Source of the DNA: Heterotrichella gracilis
Taxonomy: Eukaryota; Sar; Xanthophyceae; Tribonematales; Xanthonemataceae
Assembly (NCBI GenBank): GCA_032358255.1
Contig: JAULBX010014537.1
Coordinates: 31,170-95,169, forward strand
DNA: 64,000 nt
Reading direction: 5' to 3'
This document shows, piece by piece, positions 52,701-64,000 of the stretch. The position numbers and the translations under genes were made by a program. The stretch's first letter is position 1. The number at the start of each line of letters is the position of its first letter. The notes below the pieces were generated by a model. It was not told where the DNA came from, made no database searches, and was given only the letters and a program-made list of their open reading frames with translations.

Positions 52701-55700
52701 CCCCACCCGCAGCCCGCGAGGAGCACGCCGCCTCCACCTCTGCTGCCGCCAGCGGCCAGGGCAAGCTTCGGTTATCTGATGAGCTTGATCGCGAGTATGA
52801 GGCAATCAAGGCGGAAGCTGCCGCTAAGACGGCGGGCCCGGCGCAGCAGCGGGCCATGCTGGAGAGTGCACTGCAGGTAGGGTTTTGTGGTGAAGGTGGG
52901 TGCATCGCCAGGGGTTTCGGTGGGCCAGGCCGCTAAAACCTCAATCCTAAACCCTAAACTTGAAACCCTGTGTGCTGCTCCTTGGGGCTCAGGTGCTTAG
53001 CCTGCACACCAAGGAGCAGGAGCTACAAACCCTATACCCTAAACCTCAGACTTCAAACCCTAAACCCTAAACTTCTCTGTGTGTGTGTGTGTGTTGCAGG
53101 CCCAGGTGCTGAGCCTGCGTACTAAGGAGCAGGAGCTACGAACCCTATGCCCTAAACCTCAGACTTAAAACCCTCAACCCTAAACTTCAATGTGTGTATG
53201 TGTTGCAGGCCCAGGTGCTTAGCCTGCACACCAAGGAGCAGGAGCTGCAAGGCATTGTGGACAGGATGGCGGAGCTAGGTGCGTGGGGGTGGGGGTGTGC
53301 GGGTGTGGGGTGGGTGGGGAGTATGGCGGGTCCGGGGGGATGCGTGTAGATGGACGGGAATGGGTACATGCCGTGGTTGCGGTGGGTTTTGGAGGAGGCA
53401 AAGCATATTCTGAGCGCTGAACACGTCACACTCTAGCGAAGCGTTTCCCGCCATGCAAACCCTCCCCAATCGCCAAAACCGCCCTACACCCTAATTAAGG
53501 GTTTCCCTTCCCCGTCCCCCTGCAGAGGCCGAGCTGCAGGAGAGCAAGCGCATCCAGGGGGAGCTTAATAAGATTATGCCTGAGAAGCAGCAGAAGAAGG
53601 CTGAGCTGGAGCAGGAAATTGGCAGGCTGGATGACGACTACCGCAAGCACGGGTGCGCACAATCCCTACATGCTAAAACCGGAAACCCTAAACCCCAAAC
53701 TGCCAACTGGAGCAGGAGATTGGCAGGCTGGATGACGACTACCGCAAGCACGGGTGTGGGGGAAATGAAATTTATAACGATAAATATAGATTGCGATCAT
53801 GTTAGAAATGACTTCAGCTAGTTATATTACAGAATCCAAGGTTTAGGGTTTATTGACATGGTCCAAGCATTGCAGCTGTTTGTGCCCTACACACCCTGGG
53901 CAAGACTGCAAAAGCTTTTCCCTATTATGTTGCGCCAGGGCCCGAGTCAGAAACCCTAAACCCTAGACCCCTACTCGCAGTGGCCAGGCTGAGGTGCTGC
54001 GGAAGCGCACAAGGGCCACTTGGAATGGCTGCCCGAGTCAGAATCCCTAAACCCTAAAACCCTCACTCGCAGGGGTCAGACTGAGGTGCTGCGCCTGAAG
54101 CTGAGCCGCGTGGTTGAGGAACTGGGTGAGGCGCGGCGCGATCGTGGTCAGAACCAGCAGCTGGTGGAGCGCATGCGGGTGGTGGAGGAGCTAAAGGGGA
54201 GCATACCAGGTGGGGGGGTGGGGGAGGAAATGGTGGGCGTGTCAGGTGGGGTGGCAGAAAGAGGGGTGTGGGCGGTGGGTGATGCGGTGGCTGAGACCAA
54301 GGTGTGAGCGTGGTCAGAACCAGCAGCTGGTGGAGGGCATGCGGGTGGTGGAGGAGATCAAGGGGAGCATACCAGGTGGGTGTGGGGGGTGGGAGAGGAG
54401 GGCACCGGGGTATTGGGTTGGTGGTGAGAAGGGTAAGACTCTTGTGCGCAAGATGCTTCGTAGGGAGGTTCATTTGGGTGGTGGCGGCAATCAAGAGTGG
54501 CGGGAATGACAAGCTGTCCCCCCTGTGTGCAGGCGTGTACGGACCATAATTAAGTATACACCTATTAAAGTGACAAAATACTGCAAATGCACTTTGGGCA
54601 TTGACAACGTGCTCGTTCTACCCCTGTGCTCAGGCGTGTTTGGGCGGGTGTGCGACCTCTCCAAGGTCGATTCCTCCACCTATCAGACAGCCATGGGGTT
54701 GGTCATGGGCCACAACTCTACTCATAATAATTGTACCCACCAAAATTGACCAAAAAACAACGGAAATCCCACAACTGCAAATTGACCATTGCCAACCTCC
54801 TCGTTCTTCCCCTGTGTGCAGGCGTGTTTGGGCGCGTGTGCGACCTCTCCAAGGTGGTCTCCTCCACCTACCACACAGCGATGGGTGTGGTCATGGGCCA
54901 CAACTTCGACGCAGTTCTTGTAGACACCGATGAGACTGTGAAGGCAGTGCTGCGGGCCCTCAAGGGGAGGGAGGGGGGGGTGGACAGGGAGGGGAGGGCG
55001 CGGGGGGGGCTGGGGCGCATGCAGGTCATCCCGCTCAGTACCATCAAGGTGGGTGGGTGGCGATGGCGTTTTCAGGCTTTTAGGGGTTGTTTCTGTTGTT
55101 GTGGGGTGTTGTGTCGTGTGTAGGGGCTGGGTGCATTGTGCACCCTGTTGAGCAATTCAAGGTAGGCGGGTAATATATGAGAAGCGCATGTAGGCTACTA
55201 TGTATGTTATTGCATGTTGCTCAACCTCTTAAATCCTATGAACAGATTGCCTACATGCCGTTTTACCAATATTGGTGCCGTGTACAAAAATAGACTTATC
55301 GACAGTTCCCACCCTGTCCCAGGCCAAGCCCATCAACGACCAGCTGCGGTCCCTGGGATGCGGCTCCAAGTTGGCAATCGACCTGCTGGAATTTGATAAG
55401 AAGTACGAGCGCGCCTTCAACTACATCTGCGGGTAAGGAGTCGCAGGGAACGCTCATTGCTTGTGAATTCGTACTTACATGTGTTCCAGCGCTGCCATAA
55501 ATCCTTAGTGCACAGGAATAACCAAATTGCTTGTTTTTTGCTCTCTATTGTGTGTTCCCAGTTTATGTATTCTGCCCACTCCTTCCCCCCTTGCCGCAAC
55601 ACTCTCGTATGCGACACTGCCGCAGAGGCCAAGCATCTCGCCTGAGATCAAATCTACATCGTTCTATTTCCTTTTTACCTCTTTCCTTAATCATGCCACC

Positions 55701-58700
55701 CCCCCTTGCAGTAACACGCTCATTTGCGACACCGACGCAGAGGCGAAACACCTTGCCTGGGATGGGGCCACGCGCCGACAGACCGTGTCCCTGGAGGGCA
55801 CCAAATTTGCCAAAAATGGGGCCGTGACGGGGGGGTCGGTGGCGGGGCCCAAAAAGGGGGACAAGGGGAAGAAGGGAGGGGACGGCAAGCGGGGGAACAA
55901 GTTTGATGCGGTGGAGATTGAGAGGAAGATCGCTGCGCTGAAGAAGGTGGGTGTGGATTGCATGGGACCTTACACACTAACCCCTACCCTCCCACCCGCA
56001 GCACCTTTGCCCCCCAGCTCTTTGTGCAGCAACTGGGGAGTGAGAGGCTGCCAACACTTCCCTAACCCTAAACCCTGAACAGCGGCTCTGCGCAGTACCG
56101 ATCGGCCTCGGGGCCTTTCACCCCTTCCCTTCCCTCACATATCTCCCCCCACCCAACCCCACGCGGTACCGTACCTCTCCTCCCCTCTATCTTCCTTGAT
56201 TCACCCGCACCCTTCCCCCCCACCCCGTTTCCCCCCTTGTCCAGCAGTGCGAGGAGTGCGACGCCAAGCTCCAGCAGCTCCCCGACCTGCGCATCACCGA
56301 AACTCGCAAGCGCCAGGGCTCAGGTGGCGGAGCAGCCTCCGCCCTACCCTCCCCACCTCCCCTTGCCATTCCCCCCCTTACCTCCTTCCCCGGTTCCCCA
56401 TATCCCCCCATTTTTACCTGTTTTACCTTGTTCAGCAACGCGAGGAGTGCGACGCCAGGCTCCAGCAGCTGCCCGACCTGCGCACCACCGAGACCCGCAA
56501 GCGCGATCTGGCTGCTGAGGTGGCGGAGCTGCAGGGGGTGGTGGACCGCCAGGGGGCGGAGCTGCGCAGGGCGCAGGAGAAGGAGGGGGAGTGCAGCGCT
56601 GACCTAGCGTCGCTGGCAACGGTGCGGAGGGGGGGTGGGGGTGCCTCATATACTTGGGTAGTCACATGCTTTCCAGCTTCATGTAAGGCTACGGTAAGTA
56701 TCCCGTAAAATATACACCACGTTTGCGCACTAAAGGCTCCTTGGCGGCGAAACCCTGCAGGGTTTAGGGTCTATGTAAAGATTGCGCCGCGTGAACAACA
56801 TCTTCAGCAACATCACCGACTGTAAGCCACCCGTGGCCAGCAGGCGTATGTACTCCCCCTCCATTATATCAATAAAATCCCAAACCCTAAAGGTGAATCT
56901 CTAAATCCTTGCAGGAGCGCGCTACCAAGGAGCCTGCGGTGATCGAGCTGCGGAAGCAGGTTGCGGCTGACGAGGCGCGCCTGGCCAAGATCCGCGCGCG
57001 CGTGAACGACATCTCTGACCGCATGTTTGCCCCTTTCAGCGCCAAAGTGGGTGTGGCGAACATTCGGGAGTATGAGGAGGGGGCTATCAAGGCCAAGAGG
57101 GAAGCCGCGGAGCAGGAGGCCAAGTTTGCAGCGCAGGTGCGCAACTGATCAATATAAAGTAAACTGAAAATTAAATGCTAAAGTGATCAGGTGTGAAACT
57201 GTCTTATTTATCTTTCCTACTGTAGTGATATTGAAATTTATTGAATGAATGAATGTCACACAGTCCTTAACATTGTGCCACAGTAGGAATACACAAGACA
57301 AAATGGTTGATTGGTAATTGACGACTTTTATCACCTCCACAGACACCCTAATTCTTACCCTACACGCCTGAATTCTTACCCTACACCCTAATTCTTACCC
57401 TACAAGCTGACGTGGCACTTGGGACATGTCTGCAGATGGTCAAGGTGGAAAACGAAATCCAGTTTGCTGAGCGCACTGATCCCCAGAAGGAGGTGGACAA
57501 GGCCGAGAAGGCATTGGAGAAGGACACAGCGGCACTGGCAAAGGCCAACGAGGTGCGTACGCAGCCCTGATACCCTAATGGAAACCCTAATCAAAGTTCT
57601 AATAAAAGTGGCATTGGAGTAGGATGAAGCTGCGCTGGCCAATGCCAACGAGGTAAGCAGCCCTGGAACGGAACCCTGATGAATTCCCTAATGACAACCC
57701 TAATCAAACAGGCGCCGCCTCAGGTACCAGTACTTTTGCTACCCCTTAAACAGCGCAGAAAGCTGTCGCTACCTATCCATTTTTGCGAAGAAAATGGCCT
57801 GTTGGGTCGCTTCATCTTTGTGAGAGAAGGCATAACTGGCAACTACAGTAATCATTCTGACTTCTGCAGTAATAATACCAATCGTTGTAATCATTGCAGG
57901 AGCAAGGTGAAATGACAGCGTGAAGCTGCAGCTAATAGTAATCATTGTAATTCTTGCAGTAATCATACCAGTGATTGTAATCATTGCAGGAGCAAGGTGA
58001 ATGACAGCGTGAGGCTGCAGTAACCATTGTAATTTCTGTAGTAATCGTTGCAACCTGCAATAATTTAATACCAATACGTTGTGATCGTTGCAGGAGCTGT
58101 TCAATGTGAAAGAACAGTCTGATGCCGCCCAAGGGGAGATTGACAAGGTGCTTGCCAGGGCAGGGGAGCTGCAGGCACAGGCGGAGGCCCTGGGGGAGGA
58201 GATTGCGGAAATCAAGAAGAAGGGGACAAGGGCGAAGAATGAGGGTAGGTCCATCCCATTGTTTTTGGCCGCCCAGGTTACCTTGCGTTAGGGTTTAGGG
58301 TTTGGGGTTTGTAGCTGCACCTGTTTTTGGTGGCTGTTGTGCAGTTAATGATGTCAGGTGTGGCATCAGCAGCCAATAGGGTGTGTCAATGGGGCCATGT
58401 TGGCAATGATACAGGCCAACTGTAGTAGACCGTGCCTGTAGGGATTGATTAACATTAATTCTCCGTATTTTCTCCTACACAATCTGTTACAATAGGGAAT
58501 TGCCTGTAGACAGGGGTCAAGCTGTGTGCTTGCATGTGATCGCATGTGATCACATTGTAATGACCTGTCTAATGGTGGGTTGTATCTTTGCAGTTGACAA
58601 GGTGCGGCGCGGCATCAACAGCAAGCAGGGGGCGCTGGGCAACCTGAGGAGTAGGAGGAAGGACATTGTGGAGGCGGCAACTATCGCACAGGTGCGCAGC

Positions 58701-60848
58701 CAAAACCCCCAGGCTAGGGTATGGCAGTCCTCGCTATGTAGGGATATATGCTTGCCAGCTCTACCACATGCGAGGGTGTTGAAGGTAACGATGAGCATAG
58801 GTATTTTAGGTTAAGAGTATCGACAGCATACCTACCTTCAGGCATACCTACCTCCGGCATAGGCTCGTTGCTCAAGCCCTCTTATGGTTTTGGTACGCCG
58901 TTCATGGGCATATAGTGGCAATTGCTGCTATAGTTACACAGCTGCCCCTGGTATACATGGAAACAAAGTGCTTTGTCCAAAAGGAAGTGCTGGGAAGAAA
59001 ATGCTGTTTTCATTTATGTATTTGTTGTCTCACTAATATTTTTACATCCCTGTTTAAGGTGGAGCTGCCCCGTGGCTCCCAAGGGGATGAAGAAGACGAC
59101 ATGGAGGTGGACGGGGAGGAAAACGAGGAGGAAGCGGAGGAGGGGGTTCCGCCTGTGTTTGACTACTCCGCACTCCAGCGCCACCACCAGGGGGTGGAAG
59201 GGGAGAGGGAGAGGGAGAGGCTTGCGGGGGAGATCCAGGGCTCGATCGAGGCCCTGCAAACGCAGCTGGAGAAGGCAAACCCTAACCTCAAGGTAGGGTT
59301 TTTGTGGCGCGTGCATCTGCTGTGGCTTGGTGGGATGTGGCGCATGCAAGGGTAAACTGACGCGCGGCAGAGTGTACTCCGGCATCTTCCACAAAAATAA
59401 ACTAGTGAAAAGTAACAGAAATGTGCACTGCCACCTCTGTGTGGGTCAGTACATTGTCAAAGGCCTTTAGAAAGCAGCAGGAGTCCGGGATCCTGGCAGG
59501 GCTGGCAGGGCTCGGAGCTTAAGGGTGCTCTCCAGGGGATGGTGGAGCTGAAGGGTGCGCAGCAGTCCATCCCATGGATCTGTAACCCGTACCCCAAAAA
59601 AAACCGAATAAAAAAAGGTAAATAAAATCCCCAAGAAAATTAGTAAAGAAATAATAATGATCTTGTGCAGGCCATGGAGCAGTACGAGGGCGTAAAGCAG
59701 CGTGAGAGGGAGATACTGGCGGAGCTGGAGGGCGAGCGTGCGGCGCAGCAGTCCGCCACCAAGGCCTTTGAGGCGCTGCGCCTGAGGCGCCAAGACCTGT
59801 TCACCTCAGCGTTTGAACACACGGCGGAAGTCATTGACTCGATTTACAAGGTGAGCGGCGGGGATGCATGCTGTGGAAATGATGGTGCAATTGAAGGGCA
59901 TGCTGTATAGCGCATGCTGTTCAATGATTTTTAAGAAACGCTGCGCTTACCTGTTACTCACTCCAGCAGCACCTGTGCTATTCCCCCACTGAACACTGAA
60001 ACCCTTCGAAAAGTTACCCTAGCGAAAACCCTAAACCTCTGATTCCGTCCCACGGACCACCCCACACACACACACACACACGCGCACACCCACCACCCGC
60101 AGCACCTGACCAAGAGCGCCACCCACCCCATCGGCGGCACCGCTGGGCTGCACCTGGAGACCCAGGAGGAGCCCTACCTGGGTGGCGTGACCTACACCGC
60201 CATGCCCCCATCCAAGCGCTACCGACAGATGGACCAGCTGAGTGGGGGGGAGAAGACGGTGGCGGCGCTGGCGCTGCTGTTTGCGATACACAGGTGGGGG
60301 GTGGGGGTGGTGGAGGGGGTGGTGGGTGGTGTGTGTGTTTGGGAAGGAGGTTTCTGGAGCGTGGGTGCTTCGCACATCGTTGCAGGTGCTGGCATGGGCG
60401 CTGACATTGGGCATTGGTGTTTTGCCATTTATATGTACTTTGCATTATTCGGGTGGCGGTGGGTGACGTCCCCCCCTCGTCTTGTTTTCACATTCTCCAG
60501 GCCAACCTTCTGTCCCCTGCACCCTGACCCCTTTTCCTCCCCTCTCCTCCTGCACCTGACCCCTTTTCCCTCCCCTCCTCCCCCAGTTTCCAGCCCTCCC
60601 CCTTCTTCGTGCTGGACGAGGTGGACGCGGCACTCGACGCAAACAACGTGGCCAAGGTGGCGAACTACATCAGGGAAAAAACCAGGGAGGGCGCCAGCCA
60701 CAGGTTCCAGGGGATCGTCATATCGCTAAAGGACAGCTTTTTCCACAAGGCGGATGCGCTGATCGGGGTGGCCAAGAATACTGCCCAGGGGTGCAGCGCC
60801 ACATTTACGTTTGATTTGAGTAAATTCCCAGAGCCCGACGGGAGGTGA
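49705..60848 (+). CDS. SMC1: cohesin subunit SMC1
   Basis: About 21 exons from ATG 49705 to TGA 60848 give roughly 1,290 aa. SMC1 pairs with SMC3 in the cohesin ring, which holds sister chromatids together. Exon 1 has VDNFKSYRG and the Walker [17 protein letters not shown], ending at the Q-loop (NFLVFQ|GDIES). The arms are coiled coil (exons 2-9 and 12-19). The hinge lies in exons 10-12 ([46 protein letters not shown]). The C-terminal head has the ABC signature [18 protein letters not shown] in exon 20 and Walker [16 protein letters not shown] in exon 21. Exon 18 carries an acidic insert ([16 protein letters not shown]). The small exon at about 52029-52064 is out of frame as written. Nearly every intron holds partial exon copies. 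Confidence 0.96.
50499..50900 (+). repeat. ~205-bp tandem duplication across the SMC1 exon-2 acceptor
   Basis: GGGTAGCCAAYGTGGCCCTG at about 50499 and 50707 begins two units. Each runs through CACCCACC-rich intron into GCAGGGCGACATCGAGAGCG. The first unit stops after GAGCACTACACTTGA, the second is the true exon 2. So intron end and exon start were duplicated together. Confidence 0.92.
51421..51480 (+). repeat. copy of the SMC1 exon-3 start
   Basis: CGCAGGAGGAGCTGAAGCAG to about ACCAGGAT repeats the first 55 bp of the exon at 51668, then breaks off. Confidence 0.88.
52493..52610 (+). repeat. copy of the SMC1 exon-5 end and its intron
   Basis: GCAGCAGATGCACAAGCTG and the following intron words CAGCAATACTG, AATCCTGTTGCGCCTGTCA and GCACAG recur in the same order as at 52349-52437. 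The copy includes coding and intron sequence and has a stop in frame. Confidence 0.88.
52985..53206 (+). repeat. two truncated copies of SMC1 exon 7 joined to CCCTAAA repeats
   Basis: The exon start (CAGGTGCTKAGCCTGC, ACCAAGGAGCAGGAGCT) occurs at about 52992 and 53099, and the true exon is at 53209. Both copies are cut after GAGCTAC and run straight into a telomere-like ACCCTA/AAACCC stretch; the second is also preceded by a (GT)n tract. Period about 108 bp. Confidence 0.93.
53704..54382 (+). repeat. copies of SMC1 exon-8 end, exon-9 start and exon-9 end
   Basis: The exon-8 end (GACGACTACCGCAAGCACGG) recurs at 53704-53757. The exon-9 start (CAGRCTGAGGTGCTGCG) recurs at about 53981-54025. The exon-9 end (CAGAACCAGCAGCTGGTGGA, GGGGAGCATACCAG|GT) recurs at 54306-54382. 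Confidence 0.9.
54527..54720 (+). repeat. copies of the SMC1 hinge-exon start
   Basis: At 54632-54720 about 85 bp (CAGGCGTGTTTGGGCG, TGTGCGACCTCTCCAAGGTC, GTCATGGGCCACAACT) repeat the start of exon 10. A fragment (GTGTGCAGGCGTGTACGG) lies at about 54525. Both are preceded by the same CCCCTGTG intron end. Confidence 0.9.
55590..55650 (+). repeat. copy of the SMC1 exon-12 start
   Basis: AACACTCTCGTATGCGACAC to CATCTCGCCTGAGAT matches the exon at 55712 with a stop created near its end. Confidence 0.85.
56237..56345 (+). repeat. copy of the SMC1 exon-13 start
   Basis: About 105 bp (CAGTGCGAGGAGTGCGACGC, CCTGCGCATCACCGAAACTC) match the exon at 56436, including its TTGTCCAG acceptor, with one shift and several changes. 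Confidence 0.9.
57608..58020 (+). repeat. copy of the SMC1 exon-15 end and triplicated acceptor region of exon 16
   Basis: GCATTGGAG-AGGA-GCTGCGCTGGC-AATGCCAACGAG|GT at about 57608-57655 repeats the exon-15 end. Then a roughly 95-bp unit (AATAATACCAATCGTTGTAA, ATTGCAGGAGCAAGGTGA) occurs twice (about 57865 and 57950) before the true acceptor at 58094. Confidence 0.82.
60064..60082. repeat. (CA)n microsatellite
   Basis: About nine CA units shortly before the acceptor of SMC1 exon 20. Confidence 0.85.
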
Positions 60849-61940
60849 TTTTGGGCCGCTAAGTCAACAGCAGTCAGATAAGAGGGAGTATCACGGGGGT
60901 GTCGGGGAGGAAGGGGGGAAGGGGAGTCTAGCCAGGGGTGCATGCCTGCGCGTGTGCCTTCCCTAGGGGAATTAGCGCACCTGGGATGATCAATACGTGT
61001 TGGGACCAAATGGTGTGTGTGTACATCAAGTCACTCACATGATTTGCATTCACCAATTGACCCCGGGAACCAATGTGGCCAACAATGCTTGATGCCACTT
61101 GCATAAGGGTATAATTCAGGGATGGTTGTCATGCTGTCTTTCTACCATGGCATGCTGCATAGGGCTGTCCGACCAGCCTGCTACTTTTGCTTTTATTTTC
61201 CGCTCCTTGCTCTTCAAATGTCTCGCTGTTTTTGGTTCAATAGTCCTCACAATTCGATGGTCACCGTTATGATAATGGTTCAATGCATGCTCAACTGGAC
61301 CAGGTGCCAGCTGCCAGACTTTTGCTTCAAGCTTCAGTGAAGCCTTTGGCCAAGTAGGCTGGCTGTACAACGCTCTCTTGTTCCCAGAATGGGCCATGGC
61401 CTCCTAAGAAAATGACTACATGTAAGAAAAAATAAAGAAGTCTCCTGGAAACTTGCTTGAAGCCTTCTGAGAACTTTCCCACGGGCAAACACGTGTGCAG
61501 CACCGTTGACAATGCCATTATGTGTCAAACTGGAATAATCCCTAAATTAATTAACTTTAAATGTTCAAAAAGTAGAACTGACAACATGTTATTGAGTGCT
61601 GCGCATTGCAAACTCAGTCTGCCAGTGCCTGCCATTCTTTCTTCCAACCGTTATGGAATCACCAGGTCTCCTTCAATAAAGTTTAACTGCCATGGGGCCA
61701 GCGATATTGCCTGCAGGCGGTCTCTAGACATGGCATCTTTGGGCTACGCCCTGCAAGCCTTGCAGTGTAACTGCACGATGGGCGTGCCGTGCACTGTGGC
61801 ACACCCTTTGCCCCATGTTCACACAGTCAGCTGGCAGTGCCACGCATACACTCCCTGGGTGGTGCCATTCTTTACAAACCCTAGACCCTGACCTAAACCC
61901 TTCCCCTATTAGTAAACCATCAACATGACACGCCACCGCT
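60849..61940. other. intergenic region between convergent SMC1 and glycosyltransferase
   Basis: AT-richer sequence; no gene is supported. It holds both 3' untranslated regions. Confidence 0.6.
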
Positions 61941-63600
61941 TCACGTCCCCACCACCTTGGTGTAGTTCATCCACCCCCTCACCCTCTCAAACAGCTTGGG
62001 ACCATAACACCGATCATCATCCCACTCGGTGGGCCACCGCAGCCCCTCCCCCGCCTTCTCTCCCCCTCCCTCCCCCTGCCTCGCCCGCTCCACCGCCACC
62101 CGCAACCCCCCCACCAGGTCCCTAATCGAGGGTTTCACGGCGATGATGTTCTCACTGATTTCCCGGAGCTGCCACGCGGGTTTTGCTTTAAATTCGTTGG
62201 TGACCGTGGCCATCCCCGCGGCTGCAAAATCCAGGGGGGGCAAGCTGGGATGGGGCGAAATCATGAGGGATAGGCCCACGTCCCCGGTCCCCAGGAGCTG
62301 GAAATATTCTGGCTCAGTCATGCTCTCCAGCATCTTCAAGCACGCTATGGCGGTCCCATTGGCCGGGGACCCCAAATCGGTCGAATTTCGGGGTTTTCCC
62401 CCACCCCCAAAGCACTGGTCGGGGTAGTCCCCGGGGGCCCCCACCCCCAGGAATTCCCATTCCTCCACGGGATCAAACACCCCCTCCAAAAGGGCGGATT
62501 CCAGCACAGCCATGGTCAGGCCAAAGGCATTTCGGGGCTTGTGGGGGCGGGCGTAGGTGATGAGGCGGCGGCGGCGGGGGGGGTAGTGGGGGGTGCGGGG
62601 GATGTGTGCTGCGCGTATGGCGGGGAGGGCGGACCACTGGAGGGGGGCGCAGTGGGGGGGCGTGCAGCGCGCAAAGAGGCCCATGCGTTCTTCTTGGAAG
62701 AATTGGCTGCAAGGTTGGGGGTTTGAACACTTAGTTAATTCCACATTTAAAGTACACATAAACATACAAACACAAGGCATTCCCAGCCGTCAGCAGCTTA
62801 CTGCCGTGTGTGCCCTAGTTTTAATACTTATTTTAATTGCAGAGGCACAGGGTGTGCCTGCAAGGATTTGTGCTCGCGCAGGGTTTGGGGCCAAGGGTGT
62901 GGATGCAGGTGGCTTTGCCTGCGGCCTTTTGCTGGCTCCAAGTTGAAAATTGGCCTTGATACAACCATATTACAATGATTCACACTGGACCCCTTGTCAG
63001 AAATGATGATGCTGCCCTTGCCAGCCACATTAGGCCCCTTTGCGCACCTGAGGAAATGTGTGCTGAATATCGGGAAATGCGGGGGGTTGTAGGTGTCCAC
63101 CGCGTTGCTCCACTCGCTTGACCAGGGGTAGAAATTGGGCTCGAAATCTTGGATGAAATAGATGAAATTGGGGTTCTCCATGAGGGCCTGCAACATGCAC
63201 CACACATTGGATGAAATTAGATTTTCCAGTATTTTCCGGCCAATTTTATACTCCTCTTCCAATTTAGCATTTCCCGCCAACCTAGACTGTTTTTAATGGA
63301 CAGGGTTTTTGCATGACAGGTTTCTACTGCGCTGGCGTGAGGTATACCCCAGCATGCTACCCTGTAGTTGGACCCCAACAGGGTTTATCATATCCCAACT
63401 GATGAGACAAGCTATGGAGTTCCTCACCCTCCCTCCCGTCATCACTCACCTGCGTTGCAGCTGCGGCATGCGCTGTGCCTTGGTGTGTGGCCACAAACAC
63501 ATCCCTGGGACTGCAGGGGATGGGCTTGGGCATGGGGGTGGGGACGGTGACGGTTTTCACGTACTTTGCAAAATTCGAGAACCCGTCGTAGTGCTTCAGC
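61941..63600 (-). CDS. WsaF-like glycosyltransferase, C-terminal part
   Basis: Three exons are seen: about 63600-63450, 63286-63048 and 62706-61941. The middle exon has NFIYFIQDFEPNFYPWSSEW, the last has RRRLITYARPHKPRNAFGL, LKMLESMTEPEYFQLLGTGD, then VGLSLMISPHPSLPPLDFAA, AGMATVTNEF and ISENIIAVKPSIRDLV. This order (YFIQDYEP, then Y-ARP--RN, then SPHPSYPPLE-AA-G) is that of bacterial WsaF-type rhamnosyl/glycan transferases with a GT-B fold. The substrate cannot be told. The first visible exon carries DVFVATHQGTAHAAAA. No start is seen, and earlier exons should lie beyond 63600, possibly past the window end. The last exon is a single uninterrupted 766-bp block, unlike most genes here. Confidence 0.72.
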
Positions 63601-63769
63601 CTGCAAGGGGACGGGGGGCGGTCTAATTAAGGTGTAAGGTTTTAAGGTTTAGGGTTCAAGGCTTAGGTTTCAGCCTGCATGTGGGATGGGGGTAGGTTGC
63701 ATTTGGATGGGGGGAGGTGGCGGTGGGATCAATCGATGGTTCAAACAGTGCCAGGAAAGAGCTGCGTGG

Positions 63770-63835
63770 CGCCGCATGTGCAAGACTGACTGCTAATCTA
63801 GCTATTTTGCTGGAATGCATCTAACTAACCAAGGT
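63770..63835. repeat. dispersed repeat, copy 3 of 3
   Basis: TGCAAGACTGACTGCTAATC followed by TTGCTGGAATGCATCTAACT; related to 12760-12830 and 42327-42400. Confidence 0.6.
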
Positions 63836-63910
63836 GGCGGTGGGTGTGTGGCAGGAAGGTCGTATACCTCATTGTCAAAACCCATTACAGGGATTATAAT
63901 TACATACGAT

Positions 63911-64000
63911 CCCTCCAACGGTTGACCCAGCCGTTGGCTCAGCACCTGAGTTTGAGTTGAGTCTTGAGTTCAACTAAGCAAGGGGTCGCAGGTTCGAATC
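63911..64000 (+). mobile_element. tRNA-derived SINE-like element, cut by the window end
   Basis: The first 89 bp match the minus-strand copy at 8481-8569 at about 87 positions. A-box-like TGGCTCAGCACCTGAG and B-box-like GGTTCGAATC are both present. Everything after the B box lies outside the window. Confidence 0.7.

Larger units (their letters stand above)
63601..64000. other. probable glycosyltransferase intron with repeats
   Basis: No exon is seen. It contains a CCCTAAA-like block (about 63635-63655, as TTTAGGG), a dispersed repeat (63770-63835) and the truncated SINE copy at the window end. Confidence 0.5.

Overview
The window is nuclear DNA of a eukaryotic, plastid-bearing organism, most probably a green alga (Chlorophyta). 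Supporting signs are a plastid-type histidine-biosynthesis enzyme, a RETICULATA-related (DUF3411) plastid protein, a plant-type isoprenylcysteine methylesterase, a type-A DnaJ ending in the plant CaaX box CAQQ, plant-like H2B, histone genes with introns, GC-rich codon third positions and many interstitial TTTAGGG/CCCTAAA blocks. Species and chromosome position cannot be told. Genes were rebuilt by joining exons at GT/AG sites with matching phase; most junctions were checked for frame and family fit. Individual exon edges may be off by a base or so.

Layout: 1.3-5.0 kb (+) zinc-knuckle/TFIIS N-domain protein; 6.8-9.2 kb (+) imidazoleglycerol-phosphate dehydratase, with a tRNA-derived SINE in an intron; 10.7-18.6 kb (-) LETM1; 19.5-21.9 kb (+) small mTERF-like protein; 22.7-26.6 kb a complete core histone quartet arranged as two divergent pairs (H2B<->H2A, H3<->H4); 27.5-30.8 kb (-) isoprenylcysteine methylesterase; 31.4-34.7 kb (+) unrecognised 567-aa protein; 36.0-39.6 kb (+) farnesylation-type DnaJ; 41.4-43.6 kb (-) DUF268 protein with an in-frame TGA; 44.8-47.8 kb (-) RETICULATA-related protein; 47.9-48.4 kb (-) short unrecognised gene; 49.7-60.8 kb (+) cohesin SMC1 in about 21 exons; 61.9-63.6 kb (-) WsaF-like glycosyltransferase running towards or past the window end.

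The most striking feature is genome-wide within the window. In every long multi-intron gene, introns carry degraded partial copies of the neighbouring exon edge, splice site included. The copies are usually truncated, and many are joined directly to CCCTAAA-type telomere-like repeats. More than thirty such copies are visible across at least nine unrelated genes, on both strands. The four histone genes have introns but none of these copies. This looks like a recurrent process of tandem duplication across splice sites, with telomere-like sequence at the joints, that lengthens introns and could seed alternative exons or move splice sites. A second coherent system is the histone quartet: each divergent promoter holds two mirrored copies of one CCAAT-containing element, each gene has its own TATA box, and all four 3' ends carry the same 16-nt hairpin.
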